The notes under the pieces are model-generated. The model searched no databases, was not told where the DNA came from, and was given only the letters and a program-made list of their open reading frames with translations. Source: an uncultured Alphaproteobacteria bacterium (GTDB lineage Bacteria; Pseudomonadota; Alphaproteobacteria; RF32; CAG-239). Taken from it: DNA of 35,003 nucleotides. This document shows positions 25,172 through 34,600 of this stretch, in pieces (positions within the stretch are counted from its first letter, which is position 1; the number at the start of each line of letters is the position of its first letter). Location of the stretch: positions 1-35,003 of the forward strand of contig CALXYD010000013.1 of the NCBI GenBank assembly GCA_944392865.1, read 5' to 3'. The translations under genes and the position numbers were made by a program.

Positions 25172-26023
25172 TTAATATTTCAAGAGCCGGTTTAATTTGC
25201 CGGACATATTATTTAATGCGTCTTCCAATAATTTTTGCAAAAGCTTATGAGCCGTTTGTTGCGCGTCCTGTTTTTTATTGATGAGAATATAGCGGTTTTG
25301 CTGTTCCGAATCGACAAGTTCCCCGTTGTTTTTGCGCACTTCCACCACTACGGACATACTATACCGGCTGTTATCCTGATTAAGCGGCTCTATTTTAGAC
25401 AGCAATAATCTGGGAATTAAAATATAGTCGGCAAGCTCTTTATTTTCAGTTACCAATACCCGCGGTTCAAAAGCCAGTTTTTCGGCAAGTTTTGCCGTAT
25501 ATGACGAAGATGTTTTGCCGTTATAATACTTTAAATCCTCTATGTATAACAACGGAATCGTTTCATCCGTTTCGTAAATTGATTTCGGCAGGGTAGCATT
25601 TACCTTATCCGCGATATTTTTGACGGTTTCCGTATCTATGGTATTTTGTTTTTCCCGCAATATCGCATCGGCTTTTGCCTTATCCAGACGGCCGGATATT
25701 TCAAGGCATATTTTTTTATTATCATCGCGAATCGTGGTTACGGTTACGTCCTGCAGGGCTTTATCTACTAATTTATAGGCCAGCAACGTGTAATTATGTT
25801 CATCGGAATTTTGCGCCAGACGGCTGATTTCTTCCGAAGACTTTACCGCCATCAAAGCCGCTTTGTCATAGGCCTGATAGCGGATGGCGGCTCTTGTGCG
25901 GTCAGAAGTTACATTTACGCAGACATTGCCCTTTACCGGTATAAAAAGGCTGTCTGCCCCTGCCCCGGCGCCGTTTATCAGCGCCAAGGCAAGAACAAAC
26001 AGCCTTGCAAAGTTTTTTATCAT
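25172..26023 (-). CDS. Secreted protein of unknown function, possibly LpoB/CsgG-like
   Basis: The 283 residues begin with a signal peptide (1 to about 23, AGAGA). The middle (45-130) is helical with many Ala and Lys residues. The C-terminal half (about 160-283) runs PLLYIEDLKYY, then TAKLAEKLAF, RVLVTENKELADYIL, a beta-rich phrase and a final helix. That order (short strand, helix, strand, an 'ADY' turn, two long strands, helix) resembles the periplasmic fold of LpoB and CsgG, so a role in supporting cell-wall synthesis or an outer-membrane complex is possible; this is inference. It starts eight bases after the upstream lipoprotein gene and probably shares its transcript. The ribosome binding site is weak (GCAAG), consistent with coupling. 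Confidence 0.65.
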   Translation of the reverse strand: MIKNFARLFVLALALINGAGAGADSLFIPVKGNVCVNVTSDRTRAAIRYQAYDKAALMAVKSSEEISRLAQNSDEHNYTLLAYKLVDKALQDVTVTTIRDDNKKICLEISGRLDKAKADAILREKQNTIDTETVKNIADKVNATLPKSIYETDETIPLLYIEDLKYYNGKTSSSYTAKLAEKLAFEPRVLVTENKELADYILIPRLLLSKIEPLNQDNSRYSMSVVVEVRKNNGELVDSEQQNRYILINKKQDAQQTAHKLLQKLLEDALNNMSGKLNRLLKY

Positions 26024-26031
26024 CTTGCAGA

Positions 26032-27036
26032 TTAGTCCTGAACCTGTCTGATGATTTCAACCCATTCGTTTACTTTTTTGCCGCTCTTGTCATACATTGA
26101 CAATTTGTATTGCAGAGCCGGCATCGTATTATCCGGCGCAACATACCAATCGGCTGAGGTATCAATGACAAAATCGGCATTATTTACATTGTTGACAACC
26201 TCATAAGTTCCGGAACCACTGATGATGTCTTTGGTCGCGCCTTTCAGCCGATGGCTGCCATAAGGCAAATCCTGGCTTAATAATTTGGTATCTTTAATGT
26301 ATATCGTTCTTACTTTACCGCCGTCATAAATGGCTGATGTATCCTGCAACATACGATTGGTGGCGCGGGTTGCAACAACGATGTAAGCTTCGGGAGAATA
26401 TTTCGCCGCCACCGAAGCGTCAACTTTGGCGTTGGCCGACTTCATCCCGATGACTTCAGCGTGATACGGGTTTTTCTCAACCGTTACCTCAACAATATCA
26501 TTACCTGAAACAGACGGCTGCGCCTGTAATTGAACCGGAGCTTCATAGCCTGTGTAGCTGACCTCGGCCGGAATAATTTCTTCGTGCGTGGTTACGACCG
26601 GTTCGCAAACAGGTTTGCCGCAGGGCTCTTCCAATGTTGTCGTTGTGGTTATAATTTTTTTACTTGTCGTTACTTTGGGCTGCGGCACCGGCATTGGCAT
26701 TGGCTGACAGGCGCATGGCTGCATACAGGACGGCTGATAACACGGTTGCGCCTGAACTTCGGCACACGGACAGTCATATACAGGTTGCGGCATACCGACA
26801 TATACCGGATCCGGCTGAACAATTACCTGTTGCTGCGGTGTCGCCATAGTTACCGTTTCGGACATAACAAGCGGCGCGGGTTCTGCTATCGGATACGGCT
26901 CTGAAGTTATTACCGGAGCCGGTTCTGCATACGTTGTTTCGTCAAAAGTAACATTATCCACTTCTTCCCATTGGTTTTCGCTGCAGGCACACGCCGCAAG
27001 CATTGTGCAGGTCAGAAGGCTTATAACTCTTTTCAT
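26032..27036 (-). CDS. Pro/Cys-rich lipoprotein, possibly LpoB-like
   Basis: The 334-residue protein starts at ATG 27036, chosen because it has AGGAG upstream and begins a lipoprotein signal (lipobox LAAC, lipidated Cys17); an in-frame start 18 codons earlier lacks this. After the anchor comes a Pro/Glu/Val/Thr-rich stretch to about 75, then a Cys- and Pro-rich patch (about 88-145, with PCAEVQAQPC, CMQPCACQP and EEPCGKPVC) and a Thr run. The C-terminal 170 residues look folded: an Ala-rich helix (YIVVATRATNRMLQ), then RTIYIKDTKLLS, a helix, NNADFVIDTSADW and LQYKLSMYDKSGKKVNEW. The last part matches the pattern in the gene that follows and in LpoB. Outer-membrane lipoprotein is the likely location; the function is unknown. 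Confidence 0.68.
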   Translation of the reverse strand: MKRVISLLTCTMLAACACSENQWEEVDNVTFDETTYAEPAPVITSEPYPIAEPAPLVMSETVTMATPQQQVIVQPDPVYVGMPQPVYDCPCAEVQAQPCYQPSCMQPCACQPMPMPVPQPKVTTSKKIITTTTTLEEPCGKPVCEPVVTTHEEIIPAEVSYTGYEAPVQLQAQPSVSGNDIVEVTVEKNPYHAEVIGMKSANAKVDASVAAKYSPEAYIVVATRATNRMLQDTSAIYDGGKVRTIYIKDTKLLSQDLPYGSHRLKGATKDIISGSGTYEVVNNVNNADFVIDTSADWYVAPDNTMPALQYKLSMYDKSGKKVNEWVEIIRQVQD

Positions 27037-27162
27037 CTGGCATCTCCTAAACAATTTATTATTGTTATGCCTACTATCCGCCATAAGCAATTAAAATTTT
27101 CTTAAGTTTATGATTTACTTTTGCCTTTTTTTATGTTAGCCAACAGGTAAATCGGAGGTTTT

Positions 27163-27603
27163 ATGACTATCACATTCGCTGTTTTAATATTTGCCTTTCT
27201 TTTTTTATTTAAAGGCGTGCAGAAAAACACTTTCTTTTTATTTTACGCCGTGGCTATGGTTTTGGCGGCTTATTACTGCGAAAGCCAGCTCGGATGGCGT
27301 ATCCGTCCGTTTGGCAAAACGGCTTTTTTGCTGTTTGTTTTGTTCCATCTGCCATTGATAAATCTGTTTACGTTTTTGGCTTACGGGAAAGACAAAAAAT
27401 GCGCCCAGCGCGGCGAATGGCGCATCCCCGAAATCCAACTGCATACGCTTGAGCTATTGGGCGGAACTATCGGAGCCATTGCCGGACAAAAGATATTTCA
27501 TCATAAAAACAAGAAAAAAACATATATGGCAACGTTTTTTGCGACTATTTTTATCCAGGCCGGCATAATCGGCTTTATTTTGCATTATTTGAAACTGATT
27601 TGA
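27163..27603 (+). CDS. DUF1294 membrane protein
   Basis: This small inner-membrane protein (146 residues) has four likely membrane segments. The DUF1294 signature is clear in the second half: NLFTFLAYGKDKKCAQRGEW, IPEIQLHTLELLGGTIGAI and GQKIFHHKNKKKTYMATF, where family members typically read TF..Y..DK..A..G.WR(I/T)PE..L..L...GG..GA......F.HK..K. The function of the family is not known. A strong GGAGG lies six bases before the ATG. It diverges from the lipoprotein gene and ends six bases from the stop of the convergent YbjN gene. Confidence 0.9.
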   Translation: MTITFAVLIFAFLFLFKGVQKNTFFLFYAVAMVLAAYYCESQLGWRIRPFGKTAFLLFVLFHLPLINLFTFLAYGKDKKCAQRGEWRIPEIQLHTLELLGGTIGAIAGQKIFHHKNKKKTYMATFFATIFIQAGIIGFILHYLKLI

Positions 27604-27608
27604 TTTTT

Positions 27609-28091
27609 TTACATTACCATTGCGCAGGTATAGAGCGCCTGGCGCGGTTCAATGTTTTGGCGCATAACGGCGTTAAATATCGGATAAACGCGTTCGCATT
27701 CCATAATTGATAGTTCTATAATTTTGCTGATTTTATGCGAAAACAGCTCTTCGGTATCCTGCAAAATTATTGAGTGTTTGAAAATCGGCATTTTTTGTTC
27801 ACTCCAATAGGAAAAATGCCCCAACCATAAATTTTCGTTTAACATCGCCAGCAGTTCAAACATTTTGCCCCTGTCCACCGCTGATGCTTCCAAATTCAGC
27901 AGGCAAGATATATGCAGACAACGCATATATTCCTCATAAGCAAAAAAGACGAGCATATTATCCCATTTTCCCTGCACTTCGGCAACGAGTTCCGTTTCCT
28001 TGCGGCGGTCGTAGGATACTTTGTCCCGGGCAAAAATCCCCTCTATCGTATCTATCGGATTGTATAAATTTTCTTCCAGTGCCAAATTCAT
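27609..28091 (-). CDS. YbjN domain-containing protein
   Basis: The 160-residue cytoplasmic protein matches the alphaproteobacterial YbjN-type family along its whole length: NPIDTIEGIFARD at the start, ELVAEVQGKWDNM, LHISCLLNLEA, ELLAMLNENLWLGHFSYWSE in the centre, and MECERVYPIFNAVM near the end. YbjN proteins adopt a type III secretion chaperone-like fold; E. coli YbjN affects motility and stress responses, but the role of this form is not established. The ATG is preceded by GGAA at about 10 bases. The gene is a single unit between a convergent and a divergent neighbour. Confidence 0.85.
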   Translation of the reverse strand: MNLALEENLYNPIDTIEGIFARDKVSYDRRKETELVAEVQGKWDNMLVFFAYEEYMRCLHISCLLNLEASAVDRGKMFELLAMLNENLWLGHFSYWSEQKMPIFKHSIILQDTEELFSHKISKIIELSIMECERVYPIFNAVMRQNIEPRQALYTCAMVM

Positions 28092-28342
28092 CGCCGCTCA
28101 TTCCTATTGCTGTTCAATATGTTTTTTATTCTTGCAACACCCCGGCAACTTTAACAACCACAATATAGAGTTTTCCACTTTTTTAAGTAAAAAGTAACCT
28201 TTTTGTTTTTAATAAATCCTGTTTATTCATACACTTAGATTTTTCTAAAAGTTTTTTTGCTTTTTTGTGTGGATTATATTTTTTTGTTAATATAAATTTA
28301 ACGGCGAGGAACAGCCTAGTTTATTTTCGGAGCTTCAGTGTT
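28092..28342. other. AT-rich intergenic region upstream of lgt
   Basis: No gene is seen in these 251 bases. It contains consecutive small AT-rich inverted repeats: ACTTTTT/AAAAAGT (28177-28195), AATAAA/TTTATT (28211-28227) and an imperfect one near 28232-28251. A possible plus-strand promoter is TTGTGT, 17 bases, TAATAT at about 28266-28294. All are weak in isolation because of base composition. Confidence 0.35.
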
Positions 28343-29140
28343 ATGTATTTTGATTTTCCCGATATTTCGCCGGTTATTTTTTCCATCGGTTCGTTATCTA
28401 TCCGGTGGTATGCCATGGCTTATCTGGCCGGCATTGTTGCGGCGTGGTGTTTGACGAAGCGCAATATAAATAAGTATAACCTCGGCATTAGCTCCGAACA
28501 GCTGGATGATTTGGTCTTTTATGTTACGCTGGGAATTATTTTAGGCGGACGACTCGGTTATGTCTGTTGCTACGGCAACGGTTATTTTTGGCAGAACCCA
28601 AAAGAAATTTTTGCCGTCTGGCACGGCGGAATGTCTTTTCACGGCGGAATTGTCGGAGTTATTGCCGGGTTGTTTTACTTTGCACGAAAATATAAATTTC
28701 CTTTCTTAAAAATAACAGATATTACGGCTCTTTATGTTCCTATCGGAATTTTTTTAGGGCGACTGGCAAACTTTGTTAACGGCGAATTGTGGGGACGGGT
28801 TACCACCGTTCCGTGGGCGGTGAAATTCCCCGAGGGCGGTTATCTGCCGCGGCACCCATCGCAATTATATGAAGCTTTAAGCGAGGGCGTCCTGATGTTT
28901 ATCATTCTGAATTATTTATGGCGAAAGGCATACGTCAGGGCGCATTACGGAATTATCTCCGCCGTTTTTTTAATTACATACGCCTCTTCGCGCGTGTGCA
29001 TGGAGTTTTTCCGCGAACCAGACCAACAAATCGGTTTTTTGATTGGCGGCGTTACAATGGGACAGCTCCTGTCTTTACCCTTTCTTTTGCTCGGGCTTTA
29101 TGTTCTGCACCGGGCGGTTAAGGCTGCACCGGCGGCGTAA
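28343..29140 (+). CDS. lgt: Prolipoprotein diacylglyceryl transferase
   Basis: This essential inner-membrane enzyme transfers diacylglycerol from phosphatidylglycerol to the lipobox Cys of prolipoproteins, including the lipoprotein encoded at 26032-27036. The 265 residues have about seven membrane segments. The Lgt signature is intact as GRLANFVNGELWGR, and HGGMSFHGG contains the conserved periplasmic His region. RHPSQLYEA and the Arg in FREPDQ are also typical. The ATG at 28343 starts the conserved DFPDISP segment; GGAG is present but rather far (11 bases), and the longer in-frame form adds 26 non-conserved residues. It ends two bases from a convergent gene. Confidence 0.95.
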   Translation: MYFDFPDISPVIFSIGSLSIRWYAMAYLAGIVAAWCLTKRNINKYNLGISSEQLDDLVFYVTLGIILGGRLGYVCCYGNGYFWQNPKEIFAVWHGGMSFHGGIVGVIAGLFYFARKYKFPFLKITDITALYVPIGIFLGRLANFVNGELWGRVTTVPWAVKFPEGGYLPRHPSQLYEALSEGVLMFIILNYLWRKAYVRAHYGIISAVFLITYASSRVCMEFFREPDQQIGFLIGGVTMGQLLSLPFLLLGLYVLHRAVKAAPAA

Positions 29141-29142
29141 CA

Positions 29143-30312
29143 TCAGGCTTTGACGGTAATGTTGCGGGTAAATTTGCAGGCTTTTTGCAAAGCGGTTTCG
29201 GCGCGGGTTAAAACGGCGGCAGGATTGGCGTCGCTGCGTTTCTTATCGCTGACGCACTGAGATACGGTTAATTGAAGATGATTGTTTTCATTAAAGATAA
29301 AGATTGATTTTGCCAGCATGCGGCGGATATTTTCCGCCCGGCCAAAGCTTTCCGAAGCGTTTTCATTTTTGAAAACCAAAATAAACGCGTCTTCTTTGTA
29401 GGTATAGACCAGAACGTCTTTGTCGGCCTTGGCTATTTGATTTAAGAACATTTTTTTCAACAATAGCATTTTGTGTTCGCCGAAACGTTTTAAGAGCCGG
29501 GCGTATTCATCTATATACAGCACGGCAATGCTATATTTAAGAGGAAATTTGCTATCCGCCTCCCGACAATAGGCCGCACAGTTTTTAATGTCCAAATCTT
29601 CATCGCGGCTACGAATATAATATATATAATAAGCCGAGGCTAACAGCAATATCAATGTAGCCGCCCAAAAGAATAAACTAAACGCAAAAAGGTTATCGGA
29701 AAAATATATTCCCATGAAAACTGCCGCACCGACGAAGAACGCCGCAGCACTTAAAATCTTCCCCTGGTCGATATGGTAGAAAAACAGCACGACCAGACAC
29801 AAAACAGCTATATTCAACGCCGGATAATTAAACATACCGACATGTTCGTAAAAATAAGACGAATCGCAAAGGATACCGGATTCGGGTATTTTTTCCAGAA
29901 AAGCCGTCTGCGCCAGCAAAAAGATATAGAACCAGCTCCAATGACGATTGTTTTTTCTAAACAAAAAATAGGCCAGCAACAAATCCGGCAACAACATGGC
30001 ACTCCAGATATTATAACCGGCAGAAAAGATATAATCCTCTCCATAATCGTATCGCAGGTTGTTGATGACAAAATAACCGGCATAGATTACAGACGCCATC
30101 ATAAACGAACTCATAATACGGAAATATCCGGCAAGCAACAATGTTGCCGCAACACTACCGATAAACAAGGCGTGGATAATGTGGTAATGGCTTTCGGAAA
30201 AATCCGATATGGAAAAGAAATAAACCAAAAACAAACTTAAAACAAACAGCGGCACAATGGCGCTTTTGTTAAAAGTTACCATTTTTTCCAATCCTGACTG
30301 CAAATTTATCAC
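29143..30312 (-). CDS. Membrane protein with degenerate GGDEF domain
   Basis: The 389 residues consist of about eight membrane segments (12-235) and a C-terminal cytoplasmic domain (about 258-385) with the layout of a GGDEF domain. A strand SIAVLYIDEYARLLKRFGEH is followed by a helix; the signature position reads YTYKEDAFILVF instead of RYGGDEFALLL, and the end is RAETALQKACKFTRN, like the usual A...ALY.AK..GRN. Since both signature glycines are lost, diguanylate cyclase activity is unlikely; it may act as a sensor or a GTP/c-di-GMP-binding remnant. The start is a GTG at 30312 with GGAGAGG upstream; the ATG 10 codons later is an alternative. It lies 60 bases after queA on the same strand and may share its promoter. 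Confidence 0.75.
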   Translation of the reverse strand: MINLQSGLEKMVTFNKSAIVPLFVLSLFLVYFFSISDFSESHYHIIHALFIGSVAATLLLAGYFRIMSSFMMASVIYAGYFVINNLRYDYGEDYIFSAGYNIWSAMLLPDLLLAYFLFRKNNRHWSWFYIFLLAQTAFLEKIPESGILCDSSYFYEHVGMFNYPALNIAVLCLVVLFFYHIDQGKILSAAAFFVGAAVFMGIYFSDNLFAFSLFFWAATLILLLASAYYIYYIRSRDEDLDIKNCAAYCREADSKFPLKYSIAVLYIDEYARLLKRFGEHKMLLLKKMFLNQIAKADKDVLVYTYKEDAFILVFKNENASESFGRAENIRRMLAKSIFIFNENNHLQLTVSQCVSDKKRSDANPAAVLTRAETALQKACKFTRNITVKA

Positions 30313-30372
30313 GCCGGCCTCTCCGAATGATTCTCCGTTTTTATCAGCTTGGACAGTTTATGCCAGCAATGG

Positions 30373-31455
30373 TTAAATTTTATTTACACATTTTAAAATA
30401 GAGCTGTCGCCATACGAATAAAAACGGTATTTTTCTTTAATGGCGTGTGCATACGCTGCTTTCATCCTTTCCGTGCCGGCGATAGCGCAAATCAACATAA
30501 ACAGCGTTGATTTCGGCAGATGAAAATTCGTTATGATGTAGTCAATTATTTTAAATTTATAGCCTGGCGTAATAAAAATAGAGGTTTCTCCGTTAAACGG
30601 ATGCAAAACGCCTTGTTCGTCCGCAGCACTTTCCAACAAACGGACAGAGGTTGTCCCGACGGCAATAACCCGGCGCCCTTCCCGCTTGGCTTTATTGATG
30701 ACGGCGCAGGCTTCCGGTGTTATTATGCCATATTCGGCGTGCATTTTATGGTCTTTGGTATCATCTGCCTTGACCGGCAAAAAGGTTCCGGCACCGACGT
30801 GCAGGGTCAAAAACACTTTGGCAACGCCTTTTTCATCCAATTTTTTTAATACATTATCGGTAAAATGAAGTCCGGCGGTCGGTGCGGCAACCGCTCCCTC
30901 ATATTTAGCATAGACGGTTTGATAGTTTTCCTTGTCATTATATTTGTTCCAAAGGCCAGATGTCGGCTTTTCGCGTTTAATATACGGCGGCAACGGCATC
31001 ATTCCGTATTTTTCCAACTTTTTGGACAGGTTGTCTACCGGACAGAGAAATTCCAACAATACGCCGTCTTCTCCATTTTTTTCCAATACTCTGGCCTGAA
31101 AATCAGATTCTTCGGAAGAAATTTCCGATGTGTAAAAGGAAATTACATCATCGGAACGTAATCTTTTGGCGTTTTTAATAAATGCGTGCCAGGTTATGCC
31201 ATTTTCCGGATGGTATAATGTTACCTCGACCTCCGCATTTCCCCTTTTGCCATACAAACGGGCGGGAATAACTTTGGTATCATTAAAAACCAGCACATCG
31301 CCGGCTTTTAGTATATCCGGCAAATCGTAAAAGTGGCGGTCGGTTATTTTATCTTCTTCGCTTAAGTCCAGCAGACGCGACGCGTCACGCGGGTTTGCCG
31401 GTTCCTTCGCGATTAAATCCTTATCCAATTCAAAATCAAATATGTCTACACGCAT
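30373..31455 (-). CDS. queA: S-adenosylmethionine:tRNA ribosyltransferase-isomerase
   Basis: This is the penultimate enzyme of queuosine synthesis, transferring the ribosyl part of SAM to 7-aminomethyl-7-deazaguanine in the tRNA anticodon to make epoxyqueuosine. The 360 residues (E. coli 356) show the family features: FDFELDKDLIAKEPANPRD at the start, VFNDTKVIPARLYG, MPLPPYIKR, QTVYAKYEGAVAAPTAGLHF (two adjoining blocks), TLHVGAGTF, VGTTSVRLLES and TNFHLPKSTLFML near the end. The ATG follows GGAG by nine bases, and a good promoter lies 24 bases further upstream. No tgt gene is in the window. Confidence 0.97.
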   Translation of the reverse strand: MRVDIFDFELDKDLIAKEPANPRDASRLLDLSEEDKITDRHFYDLPDILKAGDVLVFNDTKVIPARLYGKRGNAEVEVTLYHPENGITWHAFIKNAKRLRSDDVISFYTSEISSEESDFQARVLEKNGEDGVLLEFLCPVDNLSKKLEKYGMMPLPPYIKREKPTSGLWNKYNDKENYQTVYAKYEGAVAAPTAGLHFTDNVLKKLDEKGVAKVFLTLHVGAGTFLPVKADDTKDHKMHAEYGIITPEACAVINKAKREGRRVIAVGTTSVRLLESAADEQGVLHPFNGETSIFITPGYKFKIIDYIITNFHLPKSTLFMLICAIAGTERMKAAYAHAIKEKYRFYSYGDSSILKCVNKI

Positions 31456-31478
31456 TTTTTATCTCCATTGCTGCCGCG

Positions 31479-31507
31479 GTTATAAAACAAAGTATATATT
31501 TTGGCAA
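31479..31507 (-). promoter_or_regulatory. queA promoter
   Basis: On the minus strand TTGCCA (31502-31507) and TATAAC (31479-31484) are separated by exactly 17 bases; each matches five of six sigma-70 consensus positions. It ends 24 bases before the queA ATG. Confidence 0.65.
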
Positions 31508-31589
31508 CTTAAATTTTGCTTTTCTTTTAAAATCAGAGGTCAACTCGACAATTTTTTAAAAAAATATTTATAATCGACAAAAAAAGTAG

Positions 31590-31618
31590 TTGAAATAATT
31601 TGAAAGCTAGTATATACT
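31590..31618 (+). promoter_or_regulatory. Promoter of the large modular protein gene
   Basis: TTGAAA (31590-31595) and TATACT (31613-31618) are separated by exactly 17 bases, with four and five consensus matches. It lies 37 bases before the ATG of the gene that runs off the right edge, leaving room for a short leader with AGGAG. Confidence 0.65.
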
Positions 31619-31655
31619 GCCAATAACAAGTGAGTGTTTTTAGGAGTAAAAAACA

Positions 31656-34600
31656 ATGACAAATGCTTTTGACAGCATGGATTTAGCGCAGGCTTACGAG
31701 ATTGCCGGCGGATATATAGACGCTGATGACGCGACATACGAAAAAGCCCTGGAAATGGTCAGAGCCGATGATGCCCGTTTTGCGGAAGAGCTGAAAAAAG
31801 CTCGTGAGGCGGAGCTTGCCCTTAAAGCGAAGCAGGAAAAAGAAGAGGAAATTACCGCAAGTGCCGAAGAAGTTTTAAATAACGCTGAATTTATCAAAAA
31901 AGAGTTTGAAAACAAGCAATTTAAGCAGCGTTTCTTTGAAGATGAAGAAATTAAAGAGGCCGAAGCCAATACGGTTATTTACGATGTTAATGAGCAAGGC
32001 GACGAACGCTTTGAACTTGAAGGCGAAGAAAAACACAAACACTATGAAATGCTTTTTGAGGCGGCAAAGCTGAACGCGTGGCGCGAAAAAGCCGGAAGCA
32101 AAGAATTTGCCGAAGCTAAAGATAAAGAGAAAAGAAAGAGCCTGTTTGAAGCCGTTAAACATTCGTTTTTGGGAACGATTGCCCATTTAAGAACTGCGGC
32201 ACAAGTTGAAAAAGAAGTTCCGGAACTGCAAGAAGACGTAAAAAATAATAACAGGAACTCAATTGCTACAAAATTCAGCTCAATGGTAACAAAGCTGCAT
32301 AATGCTCTTGATTTTAAAAAGAAAATTAAAGTTTCGTCAAGCGCCGTAATGGCCGCGTGTGCCGAAAGCGAAGGAAGAACCGGCAGTTTTGCCAAGAAGC
32401 TGGCCAACTTTGCCAAAAAGGCTTCCGGACATAATAAAGAATGTTTTGCGAAAGTTTCCATTTGGACGCACGAAATCAAAAATGCTTTCAAAACGCAGGC
32501 TAAGGCCGTTTGGGGGCAGCGCTATGAAATTATGGCAAATATCCGCGACAGAGCGCCGAAAATTATTACCAATATAGCGGCAACAAGCGTTCTTGTCGGG
32601 GCAACGGCTGCTTCAGCGCCGTGGTTGAGTGCGGCGGTTATCGGATACGGCGCATATAAAGCGTCTTCTGCCTGGGTATGGCCGATTATTACCAACGCCC
32701 GCAAAGAAGCCCGGTTGGCGAAAAAAGATCCTAATGCGCCCAAAATGAAGTTTTGGGACAGATTGAAACAATCTGCCAGTACGCTGGTTAAAACAAAAGC
32801 TTATTATAAAGAAGCGGCTTGGGGCAGCGCGGCAGGCTTTGTCGGCTTGGGGGCGGCAGGCTCTCTGGCCATGGCCGGCTCCGGAGCCTTGATACAAAAG
32901 AGCATGCAATCTATGTCCAGCGCAGCCGTTTATGCGGCTAACAGCCTGACCAATGCCGTCAAGAAGTTGCGCGAAAAAGACCGCAATGTGTTTGCCAAAG
33001 GCGCGGCCGTCGTTGGCGCGGCGATTACAACTGCCGTTCTGGTTTCCTGCGGCGAGAATGCCGAAAATGCCGTGCGTATGCCTCAACATAACGGGGGGCT
33101 TGATATAGATGCCGCAGATACTGTAGAAAAATTGCCCAGCGGATTGGGCAATCCGAATGCCGGCCAACCTAAAGATACAACTGCCGTTACGGAAGTTGTG
33201 CAGCAAGCGGAAACTCCGAAAATTACCATTCCCGAAAATTGGGATGAGAATATGGGAATTACCGAAGCTCAATGGACGCGTTTGCAGAGTTTCTGGGGCA
33301 GTAAAGAAAAATATGATGCTTTTTACCAGAAAATTACTGACGATATGCTTAAAGACGGCGGTATTTTTGCCGGAAAAACCCGCGAGCAGGTTTTGTTCCA
33401 GTATGAGCGCTTATCATCGTGGGATTTGACACAACACAAAGAAGTTATCAGCAAATTGGATTCTTTCTTTGATTGCGGCGGCGAGCTGACTGTTGAGGAT
33501 ACAAAAGCATTAAACGATGTTTTGCCGAACGGCGCAATTAAGGATATTAACGGAACGCTCAATGTTCAGGTTACCGGCAGAGAAATTGACTGCGGCGAAG
33601 ACCCGGTTATACATACAGTTGAGACGACACGTCAGGATATTCCACCTGAAGCAGACCGACCGGATACTCCCGTCAATACCGGTAACGAAGAAAAAGAATT
33701 TACCCTGGGTGATGATGTTACTACTGTCACTAAAACACGTTCCGGTCCGGGCAAAATCTCCGGTGCTGTTAAATATCAATATATAACAGATGAAGACGGC
33801 AATATGACTCTTTTAGGCGATGGCGAACCTATTGACTTAAACGAGCTTGACAAAGGATCTTTTGACCAAAATCCGAATATTGTTCTCTCTGCCAATGGCG
33901 ATTCGGGCGTCAGAGGCGAAAACAGCAGCTCTGAGGAGATTTCCGCCGAAGGTATCCGCCGTGAAAATACCAGCTTTAAAGAGATTTCCCCTGAGGAGCT
34001 TAATCACCTTAAAGGCGCTACTGCCGATGCTTCGGATCAACAGAAATATACGATAGACGAAGAATCTACCGTCCACGTTTATCAAGGTGCCTCAGATACT
34101 ACCGGCAATGATGATTTGCAAAACGAAGCTGTTACCGATAATGCGACTTATACGGAGCAAATCGTTTCCGACTCTGATGATATTGCCAAAGGCACACCGG
34201 CGGCAGACAATGTTCCGGAGCGCGGCGGCTATATGAATACCGGTTTAACAGAGACGCAATACCATCGTTTGGAAACCTTTTTCAAAGACCAATTCGGCGA
34301 GAATGCCTTTGACGCATTGATGGATAAAATTCCTGATGAAATGAGAGCCAAAGGCGGCGTTTTTGAAGGACTGAGCAAAGCACAGTCATTGTTTGCCGTG
34401 CAACAAATGGTGGCGTGGTCTAATGACCAACATGGCGAATTCAGCCAGGAAATTACTGCCATGATGGAATATCTGAAAGACGGCTGCAAAGATACGCTGA
34501 CTGCGGAAGAATCGGCTGCAATTAAAAAGATTATGGATGACGTCAATGAAAACGGAACCATTAACGGCATTACCGGTTCCAACAACAATGTCGTCAAATA

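Noticed and set aside
31694..33272. Several open frames on the minus strand opposite the large modular gene
   Set aside because: The plus strand has promoter, ribosome binding site and an uninterrupted frame of over 1100 codons with duplicated modules; the minus frames are short and featureless.
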